Source: Hibiscus mutabilis
Taxonomy: Eukaryota > Streptophyta > Magnoliopsida > Malvales > Malvaceae
DNA: 64,000 bases
NCBI GenBank assembly: GCA_019671005.1
Contig: CM033738.1
Span: forward strand, 19,370,202 to 19,434,201
Direction: 5' to 3'
Every line of letters starts with the position of its first letter. Positions within the stretch are counted from its first letter, which is position 1. This document shows positions 49,648 through 60,223 of the stretch, one piece after another. The position numbers and the translations under genes were made by a program. The notes below the pieces were generated by a model. It was not told the DNA's origin, searched no databases, and saw only the letters and a list, made by a program, of their open reading frames with translations.

Positions 49648-51261
49648 TGTAATCACAAATTTTATTCTAGTCTCTTGACCCGATGTACTTTATTTTATTC
49701 TGTTATTATTATTATTTATGTTAATTAAACAAAATAAAAAATATTAATTTTGATTAAATAAAAATCCATTAATTAAATATGTCAGTCCATTTACACAACC
49801 CAATATATATATATATATATATATATTACATAGATGGCTCGTTATGAGCCCATATCAATTAAACTCTAATCTGATTTTGTTTTTATGCAACTAAAGGGCA
49901 GCCATCAGATCCAAGGTAGATCTAACAATCCAGATCACTATTATAGAAGAAACCTTAGCTGCTCGCTCTTTGATCTGGCACCACATCATCTTATTCGTCG
50001 GATCTGAAATAGATCGAATGGCTCATATTGCTTCATCCAAAGGTTGCAAGGATTCCCACCAGCGAGTAAAGGCCACGCACTCCTCTTTCCTAACAACAAT
50101 TGTCCTCTCTTCGGTCCCCCTCCTCTCCAATAGCCACGACAATGCAAAAAAACAAAATCAGAGAATGTCAGAGGATTGTAGATGAATACAAACAAAAGGA
50201 AATCAAAACCAATAGGATTTTTTTTTATCTTTTTGTTATTTTCTTAAATCTTGAAATATTCCTGTTGTATAAAGCAAAAACCAAAAGCATGAATTCAGGG
50301 AGATTCAGAAATCAATAGAAAAAACCTTCTGAAGTAATTTGGATCTTTTTTCATCTTCAAAACAAATAAAAAATAGAAAGGGCTAGGGTTTTTATACCTA
50401 TTTTGGTTTCTGGCTGCCACCGCGTTTCGGTGGTCGAGGTTGATATCACCGATGAACGGCACAACACCATTTCATCTTCATCCATTTGCCTTTCTTTCCT
50501 TTCATTTTCACTAGAAAAGGTTCAATTTTTTAGGTTTTCAAAAAGGGGTTTTATATAAAAGCAAGTTTTGTTTTCGATTTTTTGTAGACTTCAGTAAAGA
50601 GAGTTTTTTTTGAAAAATCCAAAGTCAGATTTGGGTTTAGGAGGTTGAAAGGTTGGTTTTGGTTCGAGTTTTGGCTTTCGCCGGAGCCAGTGAGCGGCGG
50701 TCGGCGAAGTTTTCACGGCAGTTGGTGCGATGGAGGATAGACCATTTTTGGGTTTTGTTCCTGAGTTCTTGGAGAACTCAAGAACTGGATGAACAGTTTG
50801 AGAGTTTAATGGGAGAAGAATTTGATTGGTTTTTGAGGAAAAGGAAGAAATGGTTATGTTTATCCAGTTTCATATATATATATATATATATATTAAAAAA
50901 ATGATATAATTGCCTTTTTAAGCCCCTCTGCCCTTTCTAAATGCCTTTTGCGATCCCTGGAGATTTTAATGGTTTTGCAATTATATCTCTTCCTCTTCAA
51001 TTTGTCCAAAGATCAATGGTAAAATTGCTCCTTTAGTCCATTTTCCTTTGTTTCTTTTAATTTTAGTACCCTTATTTGTTATTTATTCGATATTTTGTTC
51101 ATAGTTATGCCTTTTTCAATTATATTTGTTCGATTTGCTATTTTTAATATATATTAGTTCTATTTTTTTATTATAACATGTTTATTTGTTACCATGTTTT
51201 ATTGTTCATGCATATTATTTGTTAGCATATTATTTTGCTCATGCATTAATCTTTTTTGTTT

Positions 51262-51313
51262 AGATCTAGTTCTTAAAATTTCGGTATCCTATTGAGAGTT
51301 TTGTCCTAGATCT
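51262..51313 (+). other. LTR stem-loop of the second Tat element
   Basis: AGATCTAG (51262-51269) pairs with CTAGATCT (51306-51313). Once the MITE is discounted it lies about 360 bp before the LTR end, the same place as the hairpin of the first Tat LTR, though the stem sequence differs. Confidence 0.6.
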
Positions 51314-51383
51314 CCAGGCGTCATCTTCTTTGGGTACCGTAGATTGCAAGGTTTTTATTTTCTAATCATGTTGCCATGCTCAT

Positions 51384-52026
51384 TAGGGATGATAATAGGG
51401 TGGGGCAGGTTTTTGGCTGCCCCAAACTATAAACCCCTAAACCCGACCCGCCCTATCCTGAATTAAAATATTATTTTACCCGTCCCTCCCTTCCCTGATG
51501 TAAAAACTTTTAAACCCGACCCTTACCTGACCCAAAAAATTTAAAAAGCTTAATCTTCGCTGACGATAAAAGTTAAATCTAGTGAATTCATCATCACGAC
51601 CACAAATACATAGTTTCAAAAGACTTTAAACCTATATAAAAAATAAAATAAAACCAATTTTAAATTACCCACATGAAAAATTACATATTGAAAAAAATAA
51701 AATTGAACCATTGACCGTCAGAATTGACTATGTTAAAACTTGAACAACATCTAAAAAATTATGATAAGCACAAACCCAAAAAAACAAATAAAGTTAACTT
51801 AACAACTATAAAATGTTTATATATATTGGCATTTTCATAAATATAATAAAAATTATATATTTATTTAAATAGGGCAAGAATTTCTGGCATATACCCGAAC
51901 CTACCCTGGCTCGGCACTTTCAAAAACCTGCCCTACCCTGCTCCCCAAAATTCAAAACTAAAACCCGACCAGGTTGGGTCGGGGCACACCCGGTTTGGTC
52001 AGGGTCGAGTAATCTTGCCATCCCTA
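51384..52026. mobile_element. hAT-like MITE inside the second Tat LTR
   Basis: The termini TAGGGATGATAA and (complement) TAGGGATGGCAA are inverted. The flanks ATGCTCAT (51376-51383) and ATTCTCAT (52027-52034) are an 8-bp duplication with one mismatch, as hAT elements make. The interior carries inverted GGGGCAGG / CCTGCCCT and GGGTCGGG / CCCGACCC phrases. No coding capacity. Confidence 0.85.
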
Positions 52027-52329
52027 ATTCTCATGTATTTATGTATTAAATATTAAATAAAGTCAAACTTTTATTTTTCTTTGTAAATACGATACGAACC
52101 AAAGGTACCAATTTTGGGCATGGTGGGGTGAGAACCCTTCCCCACTCATAACCGACTCTTGAACCCATTTTTTCTTTGGTTAGCTTTTTGGTGTCCATTT
52201 TACCTTATCCAAGTGACCGATGGCGTTTCCAAGTCTTATTTAAAATCTGAGCTTTTTCTAAATTCCCCTGAAATCAATTTCTTTCAAAGCGAGGGAACAC
52301 TTGGATTTTTTAAATTAGTCGCTACAACA

Positions 52330-52347
52330 TGGAGACTCCACTATGGA
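52330..52347 (+). other. Decayed tRNA-Arg-type primer site
   Basis: TGGAGACTCCACTATGGA matches the first element's TGGCGACTCCGCTGGGGT at most positions and sits at the same distance from the LTR end. Confidence 0.75.
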
Positions 52348-52850
52348 CAAATTTTCTTTTCAAAAACAAATTAGAGATAAAGCTTTAGTTGGGTTTGTAT
52401 CATATTTACTAAGAAAAATTTAAATTTGGTTTAGTTAAATTTTTATAACCGGTAAGTGGGAGTGAGCACTTCTGTTCGTGGGGTATTCACCTCCGTATGA
52501 GATTGTGACTAACTTTTGGGATACGATCCTTATATTTTGTGGGGCCCTCACCTCCGTATGGTATAAGGGATTGTGCCTCTGAATTGATGTTTTATTATCT
52601 TAGTAGGTAATAACGATAGTTCGGGTACCCTTAGTACTTTAGAACTGAACCGCATATAGTGGCCCATAAGAGCCCACCTTTTAGAACCATGCCGAAGCTC
52701 TGCCCATTTAGGAGTAGCCTTGTTAAGCCTTGCTTGGTTTATTGATAAATGTATAAAAGTATTGTTTTTTCCTACCCTTTTTACTCACATTATTGTTAGA
52801 CTTAAGCTCATTTTAGTTGCATTTGTAGTCATTCATGCATAAGTTTGTAG

Positions 52851-53742
52851 TTTCCTAGTTCAATGTGCTTGGCCGTGCATTTTATTACTTTTTGTAGAAA
52901 AAATGCTGCTCCTTTGCTCGTTTCTTTGCAGGACGAATTGTCGAGCCAATTACCGAAGTCTGCCATGGCATTGAAAGGATCAAAGCGGTTAGGATTTCCA
53001 ACCGCCCAATTCAAATTCAAATGAAAATGATAAATCCCCAATTTTTCTTTATTTATCAGCTACATTATCTCCCACATTTGAAATTCAAAATGGAAGCCCT
53101 ATCTCCACCAAATTCTCACGTAGAAAACTCTCCTCCACACCTATTTAAAGGATCGAAACACATGAAGAAGAAGCAAATTTGTGGGAGAGGAAATTAGGTG
53201 AATCGGATCGAGAGGGAGAGATCAAGAAAATGCTGATCGTGGGAGTGATCGGATTGAGGAGCTCATCTCCTCTCTTCTTTCATTTCTCTAATCGCACATC
53301 ACCCTTCATATTGGGGAAATATTTCTTTGTATTTTCTTTTCACCCTACCATGAACTAAACTTAGATGGTTTGGGTTATTAGGTTTTGAGAGGATTTTGTA
53401 TGGATGGCATGATATTGGTTTAAAGTTAAATGCACAATACTGATTCAATTCTTGTTCTTGCAAATTGAGTAGTTTAGAGTTAAACACTTGAGTGAGAATC
53501 ATTTGTTGAAACTCAAATCCCTAAATTAGTGACAACACAAGGGAGAACGAGACCAATGAAGGATTCGCGAGAAGGAATCATTCTAATGAAGTGACAGCCA
53601 TTGGAGGCTCATCAACCGAGTTGATTTCCAAACATTACGAGAGTTGATGGAGATCAACAGACTGAATTGAATCTGGGTTTCTTAACATTGCGAGAGCTGA
53701 AGGAACCAATTCTCTCTCAAACCAAGTTTTCAAAAAGTGATT
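52851..53742. other. Unassigned non-coding stretch, LTR-leader-like
   Basis: No ORF over 70 codons carries a domain. A TATA-like CCTATTTAAAGG near 53140, then CT-rich and ACCATGAACTAAACTTAG phrases, recall a transcribed LTR leader. I could not find its partner or termini. The last five bases (GTGAT, 53738-53742) should be the left target duplication of the Athila element. Confidence 0.4.
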
Positions 53743-55242
53743 GTTGCACGTAATAAGTGCTCCGCAATTGTGCAAGTGTACACGTCGCAAGTTATAGCAT
53801 AAAGATATCGTCTCCACAGGGATTGGTGCCACTTCAAGAATCTAATCTCTTGCACTGTAAAAAGTAAAAGAACACAAGTAGAAGATTGTAGGAGTTTAAC
53901 TAACAACTAAACTAGAAAGCAAATAAGTAAAAGAAGATGTAATCAAATGAGAGAGAATAGGCCAGGTTATCGTGAGTTGAGGTGTGATAGCCGATTGGAT
54001 CGTCTTGGTAAAATAGTGCAAGGGAAACTCAGTTTTGTGGCAACTTCCGCAGAGGGGTTGCCTTGGCAACTAATCGACGGTTGCTTGGGCAACTGTTTGG
54101 GCGGTTAGGCAGCAACTTCAAGGTTCGGCGGAGCATTCTTCAATGGTTTCTTTTTATCGCTAAGTTGAAACTCTAGCTATTTGTGCATGCTTTGATAATA
54201 CATTCCTACTTGAATCAAGGGTGAAAAACAACCAATCTTGTGCTCCTCTTAGCCTTTGAAATCCTTAACTTATTCCTAAACCGGATTAATCTTCACCATC
54301 AATAGATTGAATAAAGACCATACTCATTCATTTCTTGAATCTAACTCTTCCGGGATTAGATAAATAGATGAAGTTACGAGATCCTCTCCCAATTCACTCG
54401 CAAACAAGAATAAGAACCAAGAATGAGTAAACCTTGAATTGGAAGTGCAAACTCTTATTACCTAAACAAAATCCAATTGTTTCTCACAACCACAAAACAC
54501 AATAACCTTAGCCAAATAGATTAGTTCATGGCTAGGTTCCAAAGAAACACAAAACAAAAAATTCCTAACATAAACCTAATCGAACAAGAAAGAAAAAGAT
54601 GAAGAATGGTTGAAGCCTTTGTCAAAATCTCTCCCTCATTCTTGTCGAAATCTCCCAATTGCTTTCCCTCTCTTGTCAAAATCTCTCATTTTTCTCCTCT
54701 TAGAGTTGACGGCTTGGTCCTCAATTTATAGGGCTAGGTTAAAGTCTTTTTTGAGGAGGAAGTTAAGTTGGAATTAAATACTTTTAAAGAATATAATTCT
54801 TTATTATATTTAAATTCCTTCTAGATCTTCTCCTATCTTCTTGGGATTTAATTTATCTTTAACCTCTTCATGGAAATCAAACTCCTTTGGGATTTAACTT
54901 TGCTCCACGTCATCTTGGGTTTATCTAGTCATCAATTTTGACTGCCATATCATTTTATCCCTAATCGACAATTGCCCTGGCAACTAGCTCGGCATCTCCT
55001 TCATGCATTGCCCTGGCAACTGGTTCCAGCCTTGCTTTGGCAAGTGATTCTGCACACACACAAAAACACACCAAAGTAGTATCTTTTTCCACAAAATTAA
55101 GCAAAATATGAAATCAAGCTTGTCCACCAAGGAAACAATGGAAATATGCATGAATGGCTAATAATGCAACTAATATGAGCCTAAGTCTAGCAATAATAAG
55201 AATAAAAAGGGTGACTAAAATAGTACTTTTAGACACTTAACA
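53743..55242 (-). repeat. 3' LTR of the Athila element (1.5 kb)
   Basis: In plus reading it starts TGTTGCACGTAATAAGTGCT and ends CACTTAACA. The first 27 bases recur almost exactly at 63974-64000, the edge of the other LTR, which fixes the boundary. It holds four copies of the RTTGYY-NN-GGCAAC palindrome (54057, 54080, 54971, 55007). Confidence 0.92.
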
Positions 55243-55254
55243 CACCCCAAACTC
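55243..55254 (-). other. Polypurine tract of the Athila element
   Basis: On the minus strand GAGTTTGGGGTG lies directly before the 3' LTR start TGTTAAGTGTC. Position and G-richness fit the plus-strand primer. Confidence 0.75.
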
Positions 55255-55524
55255 GAACTATTGCTTATCCTCAAGCAATGCAAACTAATAATTACCTGCC
55301 ATGACTTCAATTTTCACAAACTTAGCTTTGAACTTGATTTCAATTCTCAGAACCGTGGCACAAAGTATGATTGGCTTTTCATTTTTCGGAAAACTTATGA
55401 GTTACTCGGAATCAAACTATAATGCTTGTGAGTGTGTAAGGAGTTGTGTGCAAGTTGATTTTTTGGATTCTATGTAAACAAGAAGTTTTCAAATCACTTC
55501 ATTGGGTTCTTTTAACATGTTTTA

Positions 55525-55711
55525 ACTAGAGCCGGTTACGGGCACCTCTAGTGTTTTGTTTTTAGTTTTCTTAAGTTAATTAATTTATTCAACTAGAGCC
55601 GGTTTCGGGCACCTCTAGTGATCAATTTTTAGCACATACTAGAGCCAATTTCGGGCACCTCTAGCTATCAATTTTTTGTACATACTAGAGCCAATTTCGG
55701 GCACCTCTAGT
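55525..55711. repeat. Four 28-bp hairpin repeats in the Athila 3' region
   Basis: Copies at 55525-55552, 55592-55619, 55638-55665 and 55684-55711 read ACTAGAGCCRRTTWCGGGCA followed by CCTCTAGT or CCTCTAGC. Each has ACTAGAG...CTCTAGT inverted ends and can fold. Spacers are 39, 18 and 18 bp and differ in sequence. The array lies between the polypurine tract and the 520-codon ORF, in untranslated element RNA. Confidence 0.9.
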
Positions 55712-56110
55712 ATTCATCTAATTTTTATTCCAATCCCCCAACTTTTTAACTATCAACCTAAGTTCGCTAGAATTCCTTAAATCAATCAAGCCACACAGTG
55801 TTTCATCAAGTTTAGCATCATAGTACGATTTTAAGTGTTTTCATGTTTATCCTAGAATAAAAAGTTCTATCAATTAAGTACATTGACAAAGTCATCATCA
55901 GATATTCATCAAATCTAGGCAATTCTTGTTCCAACTAAAGGCATGCCAAGCAATTTATGTATCCTAAATGCAATACTTAAGATGAATGCAACTAAACATG
56001 GTAACTAACTAATAACAATCCCCCCAAACTTGAGTGAGGCATTGTCCTCAATGCATGCAACAAAGAAAAATAAAAATAAACATAAAGAAAAGTAAAATGC
56101 AAATGAGGAC

Positions 56111-57673
56111 TTACACTGAGAGTTCATCGTCGTGGATGATTAGTTTCCTTTTGGTCGGTGTCTTGATTCTTTTGCTTGAATGCGGTGGTTGCTTCCTTGT
56201 TGCCGATGGTCGAATCGATCCTCGTACGGGGTTGTCCTCATCGTCCTCTTCATCAATGTCATTGGTTTTTCGCGTGGGTTTGGAGGATTCGATAGGTGCG
56301 GTCTTTGTTGGTGCAATGGAGGACTCGTCCGAATCTAAAAAAGCAGACAATGATTCAGTACGAGTTGATTTGGGCATAGGTGCTTTACCTTTGGCTTTTG
56401 CAATGGTTGTCGGGGCATCTTTAGCTTTGGTTGCCACGGCATCTTCTGTTGCGGTTGCCGTGGCAACTGCTTTATTGGTTGCTGTGGCAAGTGCTTGGGC
56501 AGGTGCAGTGTAGGTTGTCAAGGCATCAAATATTGCTGTTGCCGTGGCAAGGATTTCGATAGTAAAGATAGGGAACGACATGCGGCTGTCCAGGTACTTT
56601 TCCAGGATGACTTGGGTGATGGCATTGTTGTGATCCTTCATGTACCACATGAACATTAATTGCCGATCTTCTATTTGCCTAAGGCGGTTCTCCAATGGTT
56701 GTAAGAGTGCTTCAAGTTGTCCCAGGGTTGCTGGCCGAGTTACCCGGGCATCAGTTGCTTGGGCATTAGGGGTTGCCGAGGCGGCAAGAGTTGCCGCGGC
56801 AATTGAAGGCGTTGGAGATTTTATCAGTGCCTCTCCCATTAGCTTTTGGATTTGTGCTCGATTCCAACCGGACTTTGGTAGGGCCTTTTCATCAGTGTGC
56901 TCACTTGGGACATGCATCTCCTTGGAAAGATTGGAAATTAAGAAAGGGAAGAAAAGAGAACCCTTGTCTTTTGTGCTACATACAAAAATCTCATCACAAA
57001 TAATTTTTCCAATGTTAATGATGCGATTATGCAAGATAGAATGTATGAGCAAAAGATAAGGTGTATCAACGGTAGTATTGTGTGTGATGGGCATTAAAGA
57101 AGTTTTAACAAACTTATTCCATAATTTTTCCTCGGGTTTAAGCCGAAGGCAATTTACCGTGCCCTTGTATTTACCGTCGTTCCAATGAGTTCTCGGTAGA
57201 GTGAGTTCTTGAAGCACCTTGTCGAGTTGCTTGGGCGTGAGTTGATCAACAAAGGCTTGATGCTCGTCATTTTCAATGTAGAGCCCGTAAAAGGTGTTGA
57301 TGTTTTCGGGGCTTATGAGTATAGCCTTGTCACGAACAAAAACATAAGGATTATCCGGGTTAGGTGAGTGAGGATAAAATTCTCTTACCCATGAGATGTT
57401 ACCCGGTTCCGATTGATGGCAAAAGATTTGCCACTTTTGATGTGCAATCCTTTCGAAATTTAATGGTTCAAGGCCGAAATCTTGATGAGAGTTAGAGTAT
57501 TCAAAGCCTTGTTCTTCGCAAATCTTCCGGCTTTCAAACTTGGAGTGAAATCTTTCTTGAACCACCGGTGTAGCAAACTTCTTGTATCTTGGTTCTTTGG
57601 AGGAACTTGGATGAACCAAAAATTCAATTTTGGATGCCATGGGTGATCTTGGTTGTGAGTTTGGTAGAAACAA
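56111..57673 (-). CDS. Intact 520-codon ORF downstream of Athila integrase (plant transposon protein domain)
   Basis: The frame is open from ATG 57673 to a stop at 56111; the second ATG (MASKIEFLVH, about 57640) has a better start context and may be the real start. The N-terminal two thirds (IAHQKWQIFCHQS, WVREFYPHSPNPDNPYVFV, NTFYGL) resemble the 'putative plant transposon protein' domain of Athila-type elements. From about residue 290 the chain is Ala/Thr-rich with AT-AT repeats, encoded by the palindromic minisatellite. It ends with an acidic run (DIDEEDDEDN) and a basic, nuclear-signal-like segment (KRIKTPTKRK). I see no signal peptide or membrane segment, so it is not an envelope-type protein by sequence. 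Its function is unknown. It stands out as the only long unbroken frame of the element. Confidence 0.8.
   Translation of the reverse strand: MFLPNSQPRSPMASKIEFLVHPSSSKEPRYKKFATPVVQERFHSKFESRKICEEQGFEYSNSHQDFGLEPLNFERIAHQKWQIFCHQSEPGNISWVREFYPHSPNPDNPYVFVRDKAILISPENINTFYGLYIENDEHQAFVDQLTPKQLDKVLQELTLPRTHWNDGKYKGTVNCLRLKPEEKLWNKFVKTSLMPITHNTTVDTPYLLLIHSILHNRIINIGKIICDEIFVCSTKDKGSLFFPFLISNLSKEMHVPSEHTDEKALPKSGWNRAQIQKLMGEALIKSPTPSIAAATLAASATPNAQATDARVTRPATLGQLEALLQPLENRLRQIEDRQLMFMWYMKDHNNAITQVILEKYLDSRMSFPIFTIEILATATAIFDALTTYTAPAQALATATNKAVATATATEDAVATKAKDAPTTIAKAKGKAPMPKSTRTESLSAFLDSDESSIAPTKTAPIESSKPTRKTNDIDEEDDEDNPVRGSIRPSATRKQPPHSSKRIKTPTKRKLIIHDDELSV
56430..56548. repeat. 24-bp palindromic minisatellite, cluster in the Athila 520-codon ORF
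   Basis: Units begin GTTGCCACGGCA (56430), GTTGCCGTGGCAAC (56454) and GTTGCTGTGGCAAG (56478), exactly 24 bp apart; GTTGTCAAGGCA and GTTGCCGTGGCAAG follow near 56515 and 56537. Encoded on the minus strand as Ala-Thr/Val-Ala-Thr octapeptides. Confidence 0.85.
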
Positions 57674-58243
57674 AGAAAAGAAAGCAAAAGAAACTAAAGA
57701 GTTGCAACATGAAAAGTAGGAATAGGTTTCTTGGAAGTTAAGGGTGATGGGTTAATTAGAAAAAAGATAGGTAGTAAATATGGTGGGTGGGTTTAATTGG
57801 AAAGAAAGAAAACAAGGGTTTTGATTGGGGGAAGGGGACGGCTAGGGGGTTTAGGGAAGGAGAAGGGTTTGGCCGCCTATGTAGGGTTTATTTAGGGTAA
57901 ATTGGAGGCTTAATATAAGCCTTAGATTTAGCCCATTAATTTCCTTGTTGAAGAAGTTCCTTCTTGAATCAAATTCCTCTTTATCTTGAACTCTTTTCCT
58001 ATAATTCAAAAACAAATAAAATAAGGATTAAAATTAAAGATAAACTAATAAAAGAAAATAAATAAAGATGTGCAAAGAAATTCTTAAACTTAAAATTTAA
58101 AAACAATTTGATAAATATGAAAGAAAGATGTAATCTTAATCTTAAAGAAAATAAATAAATCTATCCTAAAAAGAAAAAAAATAACCGAAATTAAAAAAAA
58201 AATAGTTCAAAAAAATAAAAAAAATATCGAAAGGAGAGCATGC
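57674..58243 (-). other. Non-coding spacer between integrase and the 520-codon ORF
   Basis: AT-rich sequence with A/T runs (58010-58230) and no ORF. It would supply the leader of any transcript for the downstream ORF; no promoter is claimed. Confidence 0.5.
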
Positions 58244-59400
58244 TCATGCATCTCCTAAGGTGACAACTTCTTTGTTACGTTCCACATGGGCACGGTTGTA
58301 ATGCTTCAATCTTTGTCCGTTGACTTTGAATTCATGTTTGTCAGTGATGGACTTGATTATCACGGAACCATGGGAGAACGGTTTGACAACTTCGAATGGT
58401 CTCGACCATCTTGATTTCAGTTTTCCCGGGAAAAGTTTCAGCTGAGAATTGAATAAGAGAACTAGTTGCCCTGGCACGAATTGCAGCGGCAATAGTTTCT
58501 TGTCATGCCAATGCTTTGTTTTCTCCTTGTAGATTCGTGCATTTTTATAAGCGAGTGCACGGAATTCTTCTATCTCGTTGAGGTCCAACAAACGCTTTTG
58601 CCCGGCACTTTCCCAATCGATATTCACGGTCTTGATTGCCCAATATGCCTTGTGTTCGATTTCCACCGGTAGATGGCATGTTTTGCCATAGACAAGTCAG
58701 AAGAGAGACATACCTAAGGGTGATTTGAATGCAGTGCGATATGCCTAAAGTACATCATCTAGTCTTACTGACCAATCCTTCCTAGAGGGATTTACAACTT
58801 TCTCGAGTATACCCTTCAATTCTCGGTTGGAAATTTCAGCTTGCCCATTGGTTTGTGGGTGATATGACATGGCAATTTTGTGTGACACGCCGAAGCGTTG
58901 CAACATCTTGGTAATAAGTCTGTTGTCAAAGTGCTTACCTTTATCACTGATAATTGCTCTCGGCATCCCAAACCATTTAAATATATTTTTCTGCAAGAAT
59001 TGTTGCACGGTCTTGGAATCGTTAGTGGGAACCGCAACTGCCTCAACCCATTTAGACACGTAGTCAACGGCAAGTAGAATGTAGAGGTTGCCGAATGAAG
59101 ATGGGAAAGGTCCCATAAAATCAATCCCCCATACATCAAACAGTTCCACCTCGATGATGTTTTGGAGCGGTATCTCATATCGTCTAGAGATATTACCCGT
59201 CCTCTGGCAACGATCACATTGCTTGTAAAACTGTTGGGCATCTTTGTACAGTGTTGGCCAATACAAATCGGATTGCAAAACTTTGGCCGTGGTATGTGTT
59301 CCTCCAAAATGTCCTCCTTAGGGTGAAGAATGGCATTGCCGGAGTACATTCTGATGCTCCTCTTCAGGGACATATCGGCGTATAACCTAATCTGCACATT
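58244..59400 (-). pseudogene. Integrase of the Athila element (broken)
   Basis: On the minus strand: zinc-region remnant (YKQCDRCQRTGNISRR), then core GIDFMGPFPSSFGNLYILLA with the first catalytic Asp, IISDKGKHFDN with the second, and NGQAEISNREL with the Glu, so the DDE triad is kept at 58745-59278. A stop or frame change near 58740-58670 separates the C-terminal part (58244-58666), which has WHDKKLLPLQFVPGQLVLLF and KSRWSRPFEV. The upstream HHCC part is split by a stop near 59280. Confidence 0.88.
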
Positions 59401-60223
59401 ATTTAAACAAAAGAGGCTCGTCCCAAAAGTAATGCTTAGCATCATGGCTGAACCGCTTCTTTCCTTGGTGAGTAAGGCCATAAGTTAAAATACCACAAAC
59501 AAGGAAATTAACTAAATCCGCGTACCAGGGTATTGCCGAGGTATGTGTTGTCGTGGCAACTGCTTCCATGGTTGCTAAGGCATACACGTCTGGAGTTGTC
59601 GAGGCGTGCACGTCAAGGGTTGTCGAGACATGCGCGTCTAGAGTTGTCGAGGCGTGCGCATCCATGGTTGCTGAGGCAACTAACAGTTGCTCATCCGGGA
59701 ATGCATCACATATCTCTAAATCCGCGTCCTCCTCCCTATTGTGTTCTAAGCGTGATAAGTGATCGGCCACTTGATTTTTTGTTCCTTTTTTATCCTTAAT
59801 TTCAATGTCAAACTCTTGTAAAAGCAATATCCAATGAATCAAATGTGGTTTGTCATCCTTTTTAGCAAATAGATACTTAATTGCTAAATGGTCCGTATGA
59901 ACAATTACCTTTGTACCAATCAAATAGGATCGAAACTTGTCAAATGCAAAAACTACGGCTTGTAACTCTTTCTCCATTGTTGTGTAATTCACTTGAGGAC
60001 TATTAAGAGTTTTACTAGCGTAGTATATCACATGAAAGGTCTTACCTATGCGTTGGCCTAGGACTGCTCCTACCACGAAATCACTTGCATCACACATGAG
60101 CTTAAAAGGTAGCGTCCAATCGGGTGGAACGACAATGGGTGCCGAGGTAAGCTTTTCCTTTAGGGTTTCGAATGCTTGAGCGTAAGAATAATCAAAATTG
60201 AAGACTTTATCATGTTCAAGCAA
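59399..60223 (-). pseudogene. RNase H of the Athila element with an Ala/Thr repeat insertion
   Basis: The frame reads PFKLMCDASDFVVGAVLGQR, IYYASKTLNSPQVNYTTMEK, VHTDHLAIKYLF and NQVADHLSRLE: a well-preserved RNase H. Between the end of RNase H (FPDEQLLVASAT) and the conserved pre-integrase segment (PWYADLVNFLVCG) there is an extra stretch of about 45 residues of DAHASTTL-type octapeptides, encoded by a 24-bp repeat at 59561-59685. The insertion keeps the frame. The RT frame joins from a different phase at about 60220. Confidence 0.88.
59536..59690. repeat. 24-bp palindromic minisatellite, cluster in the RNase H-integrase linker
   Basis: About six units at a 24-bp step, from GTTGTCGTGGCAAC (59547) to GTTGCTGAGGCAAC (59667), with GTTGTCGAGGCGTGC-type units between. 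The 24-bp length keeps the reading frame (eight residues per unit). Confidence 0.85.

Larger units (their letters stand above)
49648..52850 (+). mobile_element. Second Tat/Ogre-type element, 5' LTR and leader only
   Basis: The LTR starts TGTAATCACAAATTTTATTC and ends TTAGTCGCTACA at 52326. A decayed Arg-type primer site (52330-52347) and a leader with the CACCTCCGTATG phrases (52489-52560) follow. The leader stops resembling the first Tat element around 52800-52850, and no gag or pol follows, so the element is truncated. The net LTR length without its MITE is about 2.03 kb. Confidence 0.82.

Noticed and set aside
55525..55711. CRISPR-like repeat-spacer pattern
   Set aside because: The repeats are palindromic-ended and similar, but spacers vary from 18 to 39 bp, there are only four units, and the context is a plant retrotransposon.
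56034..57059. Plus-strand ORFs of 159 and 139 codons opposite the Athila ORF
   Set aside because: They are antisense shadows of the 520-codon frame, produced by its Ala/Thr repeat composition.
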